A DNA stretch of 19,075 nt. It comes from Alphaproteobacteria bacterium (GTDB taxonomy: Bacteria > Pseudomonadota > Alphaproteobacteria > SMXP01). The notes beneath the pieces were generated by a model. It did no database searches, was not told where the DNA came from, and saw only the letters and a program-made list of their open reading frames with translations. Positions 1-7,578 of this stretch are shown piece after piece. The DNA lies in the NCBI GenBank assembly GCA_021774995.1, contig JAJFIM010000145.1, forward strand, positions 1 through 19,075, in the 5' to 3' direction. Each line of letters begins with the position of its first letter. Within the stretch, counting starts at the first letter, position 1. The translations under genes were made by a program, and so were the position numbers.

Positions 1-381
1 ATAATCGATCGCCAGGCCCTGTTCGGCGCTGTGCGCCTGGGCGGTTTTGATGTTTTCAGCCGACGCGTCCGCGCCCGTGACGGCGGCGCCGAGCCGGGCC
101 ATGGGTTCGCATAAAAGGCCGCCCCCGCAGCCGATATCCAGCGCGCTTAAGCCTTCAAACGGCGTCATCGACTTGCCATCCCTTTCAAATGCGGTGCAGG
201 CTTGGTCTTTAATATAGGCGAGGCGGACGGGATTTAGGGCGTGAAGGGCTGAGAATTTCCCCGCCGGGTCCCACCAATCGGCGGCCATGGCCGAGAATTT
301 TGCGATTTCGGCGGCGTCTATGGAAGGGGCGGCGGCATGGCGCATGAGGCGGGGATAATCTCGCATGTTCTGGGTCAGCAT
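1..381 (-). CDS. ubiG: Ubiquinone biosynthesis O-methyltransferase UbiG (5' part; gene continues beyond the left edge)
   Basis: UbiG is an S-adenosylmethionine-dependent O-methyltransferase that carries out two methylations in ubiquinone biosynthesis. The 127 visible codons hold the N-terminal part: an ASIDAAEIAKF-like lead (read as APSIDAAEIAKFSAMA), the family signature WWDPAGKF, NPVRLAYI, and the SAM-binding glycine motif DIGCGGGLLCEPMARLG, followed by a G-A-D acidic strand end. The C-terminal half lies outside the window. The start is uncertain. ATG at 381 is the outermost possibility, but in-frame ATGs at 366 and 345 also exist, none has a clear Shine-Dalgarno sequence, and the 345 start would best match the usual family length. 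The gene is divergent from lysC, an arrangement I know from other alphaproteobacteria. Identity is secure; only the start is in doubt. Confidence 0.93.
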   Translation of the reverse strand, partial: MLTQNMRDYPRLMRHAAAPSIDAAEIAKFSAMAADWWDPAGKFSALHALNPVRLAYIKDQACTAFERDGKSMTPFEGLSALDIGCGGGLLCEPMARLGAAVTGADASAENIKTAQAHSAEQGLAIDY

Positions 382-396
382 TGGTTTGATAATCGG

Positions 397-402
397 ACTA
401 TA
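397..402 (-). promoter_or_regulatory. Possible -10 element for ubiG
   Basis: Read on the minus strand this is TATAGT, five of six matches to TATAAT, lying 15 nt upstream of the outermost ubiG ATG. No good -35 hexamer sits 16-18 nt further upstream. A transcript from here would leave only about 9 nt before the ATG at 381, which favours either near-leaderless translation or one of the downstream starts at 366 or 345. Motif-based inference only. Confidence 0.3.
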
Positions 403-450
403 GCGCGCGATGATGCGGGCGGGAATAGGCGCTCCCTTCAGGCGCCCGGA

Positions 451-479
451 TTGCTTTGCGCAAGCGCAGCTTGTATGGA
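451..479 (+). promoter_or_regulatory. Possible promoter for the lysC operon
   Basis: TTGCTT (451-456) and TATGGA (474-479) are separated by exactly 17 nt, about 63 nt upstream of the lysC ATG. Each hexamer matches only three of six consensus positions, so this is weak. The spacer contains most of the imperfect palindrome GCTTTGCGCAAGC (453-465), which could be an operator. Confidence 0.25.
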
Positions 480-542
480 ACCAGCAATTGGAGAGGCGGC
501 CGGTATTTGCGGCGCCATCGTTTGAAAAAGGCAAGCACGAAT

Positions 543-1790
543 ATGTCCCGGGTGGTGATGAAATTTGGCGGCACGTCTGTGGGCTCCATTGAGCGCATGC
601 GCCATGTGGCCGGCCTGGTTCGGGCCGAGCGGCAAGCGGGCCATGAGGTGGCGGTGCTTGTTTCGGCCATGGCGGGGGATACGGATCGCCTCGCAGCGCT
701 GGTCAAAGAGGCGAGCGGGCGCAATCCCAATGTACCCTTGCGGGAATATGATGCGGTTGTCTCCAGCGGCGAGCAGATCAGCGCGGGCCTGTTGGCGTTG
801 TGCCTCAGCGCCATCGGGGCGCCGGCCCGGTCTTGGACAGGGTGGCAAATTCCGATCCACACCACCGGCGTGCATGGCAAGGCCCGCTTTACCGACATAC
901 CTGCTTCAGATCTGTTAGGGGCGATGGCTAAGGGTGAAGTGCCTGTCATCACGGGATTTCAGGGGGTCGGTCCCGATGGAGCGGTCACCACGTTGGGCCG
1001 CGGCGGCACCGATACCAGCGCTGTGGCGATCGCGGCGGCGATCAAGGCGGATCGGTGCGATATTTACACGGATGTTGATGGCGTCTACACCACGGATCCG
1101 CGCATTGTGCAAAAGGCTCACAAACTTGAAAAAATTTCCTATGAGGAGATGCTCGAAATGGCGTCGCTCGGCGCCAAAGTACTCCAGACGCGGTCAGTGG
1201 AAATGGCTATGATACACCGCGTTCCCTTGCGGGTGCTGTCGAGCTTTAAGGGGCTGGGCGCCGGAAATGGCGGGACGCTCGTATGCGATGAGGATGAAAT
1301 TGTGGAAACTCAAGTTGTCAGCGGCATTACTTATTCGCGCGATGAGGCGCGGGTAAATCTCCTTCAGCTGGAAGATCAGCCGGGCGTTGCGTCGGTGATT
1401 TTCGGTCTGATGGCCGACGCCAATATAAATGTTGATATGATCGTTCAAAACGTGTCGCGCTCGGCCACGCAAACCAATATGACGTTCACGGTTCCTGAAT
1501 CGGAATTGAAAAAAACGCTGTCCGTGCTGACCGGCAATAAAGCCAAGATCGGTTATGGAGATCTGTCTTCCGACAGCAATGTGGTGAAAGTATCGGTAGT
1601 CGGCGTTGGGATGCGCAGCCATGCCGGGACGGCCAAAACCATGTTTCAGGCGTTGGCTGGAAAGGGAATCAATATTCAGGTGATTGCGACTTCTGAAATC
1701 AAAATCAGTGTTTTGATTGATGAAGAGTATACGGAATTGGCTTTACGCACCTTGCACACAGCCTATGGATTGGACGCGCCCCCGGAATGA
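543..1790 (+). CDS. lysC: Aspartate kinase (aspartokinase), feedback-regulated type with tandem ACT domains
   Basis: Phosphorylates L-aspartate, the first step toward lysine, diaminopimelate, threonine and methionine. The 415-residue product has the kinase signature KFGGTSVGS at 7-15, SGEQIS at 75-80, GFQG near 138, LGRGGTDTSA at 151-160 and YTDVDGVYTTDPR at 175-187. Two ACT regulatory domains follow, at roughly 265-335 and 348-412, expected to bind lysine and/or threonine. The length is typical for a monofunctional aspartokinase. I chose the ATG at 543 because the family N-terminus (MSRVVMKFGG) begins there and AAAGG lies at 527-531. An in-frame ATG at 456 would add 29 residues unlike the family. 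The stop overlaps the ptsP start by 4 nt (ATGA), so lysC and ptsP are almost certainly cotranscribed. I did not identify a separate internal start for a beta subunit, as known in some relatives. Confidence 0.97.
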   Translation: MSRVVMKFGGTSVGSIERMRHVAGLVRAERQAGHEVAVLVSAMAGDTDRLAALVKEASGRNPNVPLREYDAVVSSGEQISAGLLALCLSAIGAPARSWTGWQIPIHTTGVHGKARFTDIPASDLLGAMAKGEVPVITGFQGVGPDGAVTTLGRGGTDTSAVAIAAAIKADRCDIYTDVDGVYTTDPRIVQKAHKLEKISYEEMLEMASLGAKVLQTRSVEMAMIHRVPLRVLSSFKGLGAGNGGTLVCDEDEIVETQVVSGITYSRDEARVNLLQLEDQPGVASVIFGLMADANINVDMIVQNVSRSATQTNMTFTVPESELKKTLSVLTGNKAKIGYGDLSSDSNVVKVSVVGVGMRSHAGTAKTMFQALAGKGINIQVIATSEIKISVLIDEEYTELALRTLHTAYGLDAPPE

Positions 1791-4057
1791 ATTCAAACCT
1801 GCCACACGCGGGGGCGGGTCCCCGGGTTCTGTTGCGGCGGTTGCGGGAAATTATGGCGCAGCCGATCTCGGCGCAACAGCGCCTTGACAACATCGTTGAA
1901 TTGATCGCGGCTAATATGGTCGCGGAAGTGTGCTCAATTTACGTGCGGCGCGCCGGAGATCAGTTAGAGCTTTTTGCGACTATGGGCTTGAAACGGGGCG
2001 CGGTTCATGAAACCCGGCTTGTGATCGGTGAAGGTCTGGTGGGTGAAATTGGCCTCACCGCCGAACCGCTGACTCTCACTGATGCGCCCTCCCATCCTAA
2101 ATTCGTCTATCGGTCGGAAACCGGCGAAGATCCCTATCATTCGTTTCTTGGCGTCCCCGTTCTGAAAGGGGGCCATGTGCTGGGCGTTCTGGTGGTGCAG
2201 AACCGGATGAAAAGGCACTATGAAGAGGAAGAACTGGAAGCTCTGCAGACGGTCGCTATGATTCTGGCTGAGATCATGGCCTCGGGTCACTTGATTCATC
2301 TCGATGAGACGGTGATCGACGCTCAAATTTTTTCCATGCGTCCCTTTCGGCAAAAAGGAATTGCTTTTGCGGAAGGCGTCGCGATGGGGAAAGCGGTTAT
2401 GCACGCCAGCCCCATCAAAGTCGCAAATTTGATCGCAGAAGATATCCCGGCGGAATTAGAGCGGTTGTCCACCGGACTCACCCAATTGCGCAAAGCCATA
2501 GAGTCCATGCTCTCCTCGGCCGACAGTTCACTGTCTGGCGAACCGCGCGATGTGCTGGAGGCCTACCGCATGTTTGCTTATGACAGCGGCTGGGCGCGGC
2601 GCATGGAGGAGGCGGTGCGCAGTGGACTGACGGCGGAGGCGGCCGTTGAGCGCGTGCAGAACGACACGCGCGCCCGCATGTCCCGGCAGCGCGACCCTTA
2701 TTTGCGCGAAAGGCTCCATGATCTCGACGATTTGGCGAACCGCTTGCTGCGCATCCTTGTGGGCGCGCCCGCGCACGCCGAACTGTCTCAAGGCGCGGTG
2801 CTGCTCGCGCGCAATTTAGGCCCGGCGGAACTGCTTGACTATGACCCGGCTTTGATTGGCGGCGTGGTTCTCGAAGAAGGCTCGCCCAACGCCCATGTGG
2901 TGATTGTCGCCAAGGCCTTGGAAATTCCTATGGTGGGCATGGCGGACGGGGTGCTTGCCCATGTCAATCAGGGCGACCGGGTGGTGGTGGACGGGTCCAG
3001 CGGTGAAGTGCATCTGCGCCCGGACGCGGAAGTAACGGGGTATTATACCGCGCAAATAGCCAGCCACAGACACCAACGGGCCGAATTTGCCGCGATCAAG
3101 GACGAACCGTCCATCACGTTGGATGGCCAGCGCATTCTGCTCAACGTCAATGCCGGTCTGGTTATGGATCTGCCGCATCTTCACGAAGTGGGAGCGGACG
3201 GCATCGGCCTTTTTCGCACCGAATTGCAGTTCATGGTTTCCTCGACCATGCCGCGGCTGGCGGCGCAAAAGGCGTTTTACGCTCAAGTTCTTGAGGCGGC
3301 GCAAGAGCGCCCCGTCGTGTTCCGGACCCTCGATCTGGGCGGCGATAAAATATTGCCTTATGGCAAAATACGCCGCGAGGACAATCCGGCCTTAGGGTTG
3401 CGCGCCATTCGCCTGGCGCTCTCCCGCCCCTCTTTGCTGCGCTATCAAATGCGCGCCTTTCTCTTGGCGGCGGAAGGGCGCCAGCTTAATCTTATGTTTC
3501 CCATGGTGGCGGAAGTGAGCGAATTTGTGCAGGCCAAAGCTCTTCTGAATCTCGAAATGGGACGGCTCAAGCGCCTGGGACAGCCCATTCCGGCGCAAGT
3601 GCGCGTCGGGTGCATGATCGAGGTGCCCTCATTGGCGTGGAGCGTCAAATCCATTGCGGCCGAAGCTGATTTTATCTCTGTGGGCAGCAATGATTTGATG
3701 CAGTTTTTCTTTGCGGCTGATCGGGGAAACCCGCAGGTCAGTGCGCATTATGACTTTCTTAGTCCCGCTATATTAGCTTTATTGCGGCATATCGTGCGGG
3801 AATGCGACGCTCAAGGGGTTCCGGTATCGCTATGCGGTGAGGTTGCCGGGCGGCCTTTGGACGCTATGGCGTTGATGGGGCTGGGATTTCGAACTCTGTC
3901 CATGCCGCCGGCGAGTATTGGTCCGGTGAAATTAATGGCACGCCGGTTGCACCTTGGAAAGCTACAGGCGTTTATGACGGATTTAATTGAGTCACCTAAC
4001 CGGTCACTGCGCCCGCTGCTCAGAAAATTTGCGGAAAAACACCGCTTACCCGTTTGA
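1787..4057 (+). CDS. ptsP: Phosphoenolpyruvate-protein phosphotransferase PtsP (EI-Ntr), GAF-domain type
   Basis: First enzyme of the nitrogen phosphotransferase system. It takes phosphate from PEP and passes it to NPr, then to EIIA-Ntr, a regulatory rather than sugar-transport relay. The 756-residue protein has the expected order. An N-terminal GAF domain covers about 30-170, a sensory module that in studied EI-Ntr proteins binds glutamine. The helical NPr-binding region is around 190-330. The phosphohistidine domain has GSPNAH with His370 as the likely phosphorylated residue. The PEP-binding barrel shows GLFRTEL (474-480), FRTLDLGGDK (512-521), MIEVPSLAW (610-618), SVGSNDLMQFFFAADRGN (631-648) and LCGEVAG with Cys683 as the likely catalytic acid. 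No key residue is missing. It starts inside the lysC stop (ATGA) with little Shine-Dalgarno sequence of its own, which implies translational coupling. NPr and EIIA-Ntr are not encoded in this window. Confidence 0.97.
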   Translation: MNSNLPHAGAGPRVLLRRLREIMAQPISAQQRLDNIVELIAANMVAEVCSIYVRRAGDQLELFATMGLKRGAVHETRLVIGEGLVGEIGLTAEPLTLTDAPSHPKFVYRSETGEDPYHSFLGVPVLKGGHVLGVLVVQNRMKRHYEEEELEALQTVAMILAEIMASGHLIHLDETVIDAQIFSMRPFRQKGIAFAEGVAMGKAVMHASPIKVANLIAEDIPAELERLSTGLTQLRKAIESMLSSADSSLSGEPRDVLEAYRMFAYDSGWARRMEEAVRSGLTAEAAVERVQNDTRARMSRQRDPYLRERLHDLDDLANRLLRILVGAPAHAELSQGAVLLARNLGPAELLDYDPALIGGVVLEEGSPNAHVVIVAKALEIPMVGMADGVLAHVNQGDRVVVDGSSGEVHLRPDAEVTGYYTAQIASHRHQRAEFAAIKDEPSITLDGQRILLNVNAGLVMDLPHLHEVGADGIGLFRTELQFMVSSTMPRLAAQKAFYAQVLEAAQERPVVFRTLDLGGDKILPYGKIRREDNPALGLRAIRLALSRPSLLRYQMRAFLLAAEGRQLNLMFPMVAEVSEFVQAKALLNLEMGRLKRLGQPIPAQVRVGCMIEVPSLAWSVKSIAAEADFISVGSNDLMQFFFAADRGNPQVSAHYDFLSPAILALLRHIVRECDAQGVPVSLCGEVAGRPLDAMALMGLGFRTLSMPPASIGPVKLMARRLHLGKLQAFMTDLIESPNRSLRPLLRKFAEKHRLPV

Positions 4058-4097
4058 ACGAGAGTCAGATGGGGATAGTGACAAGGACCGGAATAAA

Positions 4098-5219
4098 GTG
4101 CAAAATCTCAGTAACGCTATCCTTGAGGATGAGGGAGTTGTTGGCAGTACGGAGTTTCAGGGTCATTCGAATGTGATGGGTTTAAAATCACGATTACGGA
4201 CCAATATGTCCCGCAAAAAGGCGGGTCTCTCGCGTCTCCAGATACGGGAGATTGCGGATTGCGCTGAATTGGATCGCGCGGACAGTATCGGCGCGGCTTT
4301 AAAAGCAGCGCGGATGAGGCTGGATAAGGATACGGCCCTTGTGGCCCAGGATCTCAAAATCCGGCGTGACTACATCGAAGCTTTGGAAATGGGGCAGTTC
4401 GAGTGTCTGCCCAGCATGATCTATGTGCGGGGTTTTGTGCGCTCTTACGCCCAATATTTGGGCCTCGATGCGGAAGAATGCCTGTTTCGATTTAAAACTG
4501 AAACAGCCGGCATGACGACGCCGCCGCAATCCCCTGTTTTTCTTGAACCCAAGCCCGAAATACGATTGCCGCAAGGATCGATGTTCATTCTAGCCGCTCT
4601 TCTGGCGGTGGGACTCTATGGGGGGTGGTTTCTATCAGTCGCCGCCGACCGCAAAGTCCTTGAACGCGCGCCCGCCGTTCCGGTTGAGAATGCGTCTCCC
4701 TCCCTCTCCGGGCGCCAAGATCCGTCCCCCGAGGCTGTAGGCGGGCCGGATCTCGCCATCAGACCGATGCCAGGCGCGGGCGATGAAGAACCGGTGACGC
4801 TGGCGGTTGAGCACGGCCGGACGCTTATGCTGGGGCGTCCCGAAGACATTATATCGCTGGGGTCTCTCCTGTCCGGAGAAGATATTGCAGAGGGCCAAGA
4901 GGCTTTGCCGGGCCAGCCGCGCGCGGGTCTGGCTTTTGGAGATATTCAAGGGGATTCGCGCCTCGTCTTGCGCGCGCGCGCGCCAGCGTGGATTCGCGTG
5001 GAGGATGAAGCTTCCCAGGTTTTGATTCAGCGGCAATTGCAAGAGGGCGACCGGTATTTCGCGCCTAATCAACCTGGTTTAATCCTGTCCGCGCGGGACG
5101 CCGGCGCCCTTGAGGTGATCATTGACGGGACGCTGCGCGGCGTGCTTGGAAAGCCCGGTCAGCCCATTCCCGCTGTATCATTGGACTTGAAAGGTCTGAC
5201 GGTCTCTGACCCTTCTTAA
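4098..5219 (+). CDS. rodZ: RodZ-family protein: cytoplasmic HTH, one membrane helix, periplasmic DUF4115 domain
   Basis: RodZ-type proteins link the MreB cytoskeleton to cell-wall elongation. With the start used here (GTG, 373 residues) the order is: a polar N-terminal stretch of about 60 residues, a HTH_25-type helix-turn-helix at about 62-130 (IGAALKAARMRL, QDLKIRRDYIEALE, YVRGFVRSYAQYLGLD), one transmembrane helix at about 161-181, a Pro/Ser/Glu-rich periplasmic linker, and a C-terminal DUF4115 beta domain at about 286-345 (RAPAWIRVED to IIDGTLRG). The start is uncertain. GTG 4098 has AAGGA at 4083-4087. ATG 4176 and ATG 4206 are alternatives that shorten the extra N-terminus, and ATG 4206 is closest to usual RodZ length. 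A longer reading from ATG 3987 would overlap ptsP and is unlikely. The location directly before ispG matches the rodZ-ispG neighbourhood known in other proteobacteria and supports the name. Confidence 0.85.
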   Translation: MQNLSNAILEDEGVVGSTEFQGHSNVMGLKSRLRTNMSRKKAGLSRLQIREIADCAELDRADSIGAALKAARMRLDKDTALVAQDLKIRRDYIEALEMGQFECLPSMIYVRGFVRSYAQYLGLDAEECLFRFKTETAGMTTPPQSPVFLEPKPEIRLPQGSMFILAALLAVGLYGGWFLSVAADRKVLERAPAVPVENASPSLSGRQDPSPEAVGGPDLAIRPMPGAGDEEPVTLAVEHGRTLMLGRPEDIISLGSLLSGEDIAEGQEALPGQPRAGLAFGDIQGDSRLVLRARAPAWIRVEDEASQVLIQRQLQEGDRYFAPNQPGLILSARDAGALEVIIDGTLRGVLGKPGQPIPAVSLDLKGLTVSDPS

Positions 5220-5293
5220 AATCACCGCGCAGAGCGGGGGATATTTGGCCGTTTCCTCGGAGCGCGGAATGATGCTATATGCGACTCTGCTTT

Positions 5294-5312
5294 GGGGAGT
5301 TCAGCCCTCCCC
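5294..5312 (+). promoter_or_regulatory. Leader hairpin before ispG
   Basis: In the 120-nt gap between rodZ and ispG, GGGGAG and CTCCCC form a perfect 6-bp stem around a 7-nt loop, extendable by an outer T-G and T-A pair. No U-run follows, so it is not a typical terminator. It could be an mRNA leader or processing structure. A weak -10-like TATATG lies just upstream at 5276-5281, without a good -35. Confidence 0.35.
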
Positions 5313-5339
5313 GAGAACAGCCTTTTGGAGTGGCGTTTT

Positions 5340-6470
5340 ATGAGTATTCGGCCGTATCGGGATATTTTGCGCCGGACAGCGCGGCAAATCCATGTGGGAC
5401 CCGTACCGGTTGGCGGGGATGCGCCGATCTCGGTTCAGTCCATGACCAATACCCTGACAACGGACGTGGCGGCGACGGTGACGCAGATTCACCAGTTGGA
5501 AGAAGCGGGCGCCGATATCGTGCGCGTGTCCTGTCCGGACAAAGAATCGACCAGCGCGCTCAAACAGATCGTGGCCCAAGTGTCCGTCCCCATTGTTGCG
5601 GATATTCATTTTCACCATAAAAGAGGCATTGAAGCGGCGGAGGCGGGGGCTGCCTGTTTGCGCATTAATCCGGGAAATATCGGCAATAAACAAAGAGAGC
5701 GCGATGTTATCCAGGCGGCGAAAGACCATGGCTGTTCCATGCGCATCGGCGTGAACGCCGGTTCTCTGGAGCGCCATTTGCTCGATAAATATGGCGAACC
5801 GTGTCCTGACGCCATGGTGGAGAGCGCGCTCGATCATGCGCGTATTCTTCAGGACAATGATTTTCACGAATTCAAAATCAGCGTGAAAGCTTCCGATGTG
5901 TTTTTGGCCGTTGCGGCTTATCAAGGCCTGAGCGACGCTATCGACTGTCCGCTTCATTTAGGGATCACCGAAGCTGGCGGGCTCATGCCGGGGACGATAA
6001 AATCGTCCATAGGAATGGGCATGCTTTTGTGGTCGGGGATCGGCGATACGATCCGCGTGTCTTTATCCGCCGACCCGGTTGAGGAAATACGGGTGGGATT
6101 TGATATTCTCAAATCTCTGGGTCTGCGCCATCGCGGCGTTTCCATCATCTCGTGCCCCTCTTGCGCGCGCCAGGGGTTTGAAGTGATAAAAACCGTAGAG
6201 GTTTTGGAAAAACGCCTGGCGCATATCGTGACCCCTCTCACTCTCTCGATTATCGGGTGCGTGGTGAACGGTCCCGGCGAGGCCACGCAAACCGATATTG
6301 GGTTTACCGGCGGCGGGGCGGGTTCAGGCAAGGTCTATGTGTCGGGAATCGCCGATCACAATATCGACAATGACAAAATGGTGGATCACATCGTTGAGCT
6401 TGTTGAGGAGCGGGTCGCCCAAATCGACGCCCAGGCGGATGCTTCCGGTCAGCAATCAGCCGCAGAATAA
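5340..6470 (+). CDS. ispG: 4-hydroxy-3-methylbut-2-en-1-yl diphosphate synthase (IspG/GcpE)
   Basis: IspG is the [4Fe-4S] enzyme of the MEP pathway that converts methylerythritol cyclodiphosphate to HMBPP, feeding isoprenoids such as undecaprenyl phosphate and the ubiquinone side chain. The 376-residue protein begins with VGPVPVGGDAPISVQSMTNT, typical of the family. It carries the barrel motifs VRVSCPD (61-67), ADIHFH (87-92) and LRINPGNIG (107-115). The iron-sulfur ligands are present: SCPSC with Cys272 and Cys275, and GCVVNGPGE with Cys307 and Glu314. It is the short two-domain bacterial form, with no extra insert. ATG 5340 is preferred because GGAG lies at 5326-5329 and the family N-terminus starts there. 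An in-frame ATG at 5292 would add 16 unrelated residues and run through the leader hairpin. It is followed by prfA after 25 nt, so cotranscription is likely. Confidence 0.97.
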   Translation: MSIRPYRDILRRTARQIHVGPVPVGGDAPISVQSMTNTLTTDVAATVTQIHQLEEAGADIVRVSCPDKESTSALKQIVAQVSVPIVADIHFHHKRGIEAAEAGAACLRINPGNIGNKQRERDVIQAAKDHGCSMRIGVNAGSLERHLLDKYGEPCPDAMVESALDHARILQDNDFHEFKISVKASDVFLAVAAYQGLSDAIDCPLHLGITEAGGLMPGTIKSSIGMGMLLWSGIGDTIRVSLSADPVEEIRVGFDILKSLGLRHRGVSIISCPSCARQGFEVIKTVEVLEKRLAHIVTPLTLSIIGCVVNGPGEATQTDIGFTGGGAGSGKVYVSGIADHNIDNDKMVDHIVELVEERVAQIDAQADASGQQSAAE

Positions 6471-6495
6471 GACATCACGGAAGTTCCAGATTTAA

Positions 6496-7578
6496 GTGAT
6501 TGCCCAAACAAAGCTCGAAAAACTCATAGAAAGATATGATGCGCTACAAAATAAAATGGCGTCTGATGTCAATCCGCAGGAATTTGTCAAACTGGCCAAG
6601 GAGTATGCCGAACTGACGCCTGTGGTTAAAGCCGTCCGCGCTTTGATGGACGCCAGGGCGGAAGCTCAGGATCTGGCGGAACTCATTGCCGATCCAGAGG
6701 GCGATTCCGATATGGCCGAGTTGGCTGTGGATGAATTGGAAGCGATAAAACTACGCGTTCCTGAACTGGAGCAGGCCGTCCAAATCCTTCTGCTTCCCAA
6801 AGACGCCGATGATGACCGCAATGTCATTATAGAAGTGCGCGCGGGAACGGGCGGGGATGAGGCGGCGCTTTTTGCCGGGGACCTTTTCCGGATGTATCAG
6901 CGTTATGCCGATATCGCAAAATGGAAACTGGAAATTATCAACGCCAATGAAGCGGCGATGGGGGGGTATAAGGAAATTTCAGCCGCGATCACAGGCAAAG
7001 GCGTGTTTGCCAGGTTGAAATATGAATCGGGTGTGCACCGGGTTCAACGCGTGCCTGAAACTGAGGCCAGTGGCCGGATTCACACCTCGGCGGCGACCGT
7101 GGCTATCCTGCCGGAAGCTGAAGAGGTTGACGTTCAGATTGATGAAAAAGATTTGCGCATTGACGTCTTTCGCGCCAGCGGTCCTGGCGGCCAATCGGTC
7201 AACACAACGGATAGCGCGGTGCGGATCACGCATTTACCCACAGGCCTGGTTGTGTCTCAGCAAGATGAGAAGTCTCAACATAAAAACAAGGCAAAGGGGA
7301 TGAAGGTTCTGCGCGCCCGGCTGTACGAGGCGGAGCGCATGCGCGCGGATGCCGAACGCGCCAAGGAAAGAAAAGGCCAGGTGGGCACGGGCGATCGGTC
7401 AGAACGCATCCGCACCTATAATTTCCCTCAAGGGCGGGTGACGGATCATCGAATCAATTTGACGCTCTACAAGTTGGATAAGATGCTGGCGGGAGAAGCT
7501 TTGGATGAAATGATTGATGCTCTGGAATCTGAGAGCCAGGCCCGGCGTCTTGCCGCGATTGGCGAGGATGACGATTGA
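6496..7578 (+). CDS. prfA: Peptide chain release factor 1
   Basis: RF1 reads UAA and UAG stop codons and triggers peptide release from the ribosome. The 360-residue product has normal length and order: N-terminal helical domain, the decoding region with RVPETEASGRIHTSA (stop-reading tripeptide of PxT type, here PET at 187-189), and the catalytic loop SGPGGQSVNTTDSAVRI with GGQ at 231-233, followed by the basic KSQHKNKAKGMKVLRARL stretch. The start is GTG at 6496 with GGAAG about 12 nt upstream. The next methionine is residue 21, which would remove conserved helix. The GGQ glutamine is the substrate of PrmC, encoded by the next gene, whose ATG overlaps the last base of the prfA stop. A TGA-reading RF2 (prfB) is not in this window. 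Confidence 0.97.
   Translation: MIAQTKLEKLIERYDALQNKMASDVNPQEFVKLAKEYAELTPVVKAVRALMDARAEAQDLAELIADPEGDSDMAELAVDELEAIKLRVPELEQAVQILLLPKDADDDRNVIIEVRAGTGGDEAALFAGDLFRMYQRYADIAKWKLEIINANEAAMGGYKEISAAITGKGVFARLKYESGVHRVQRVPETEASGRIHTSAATVAILPEAEEVDVQIDEKDLRIDVFRASGPGGQSVNTTDSAVRITHLPTGLVVSQQDEKSQHKNKAKGMKVLRARLYEAERMRADAERAKERKGQVGTGDRSERIRTYNFPQGRVTDHRINLTLYKLDKMLAGEALDEMIDALESESQARRLAAIGEDDD

Noticed and set aside
398..952. Leftward 184-codon frame over the lysC 5' region
   Set aside because: It lies antisense to conserved lysC kinase motifs and has no recognisable domain; it reflects the codon bias of the real gene on the other strand.
4299..4574. Leftward 91-codon frame within rodZ
   Set aside because: Overlaps the conserved HTH coding region on the opposite strand and has no start signal or recognisable motif.
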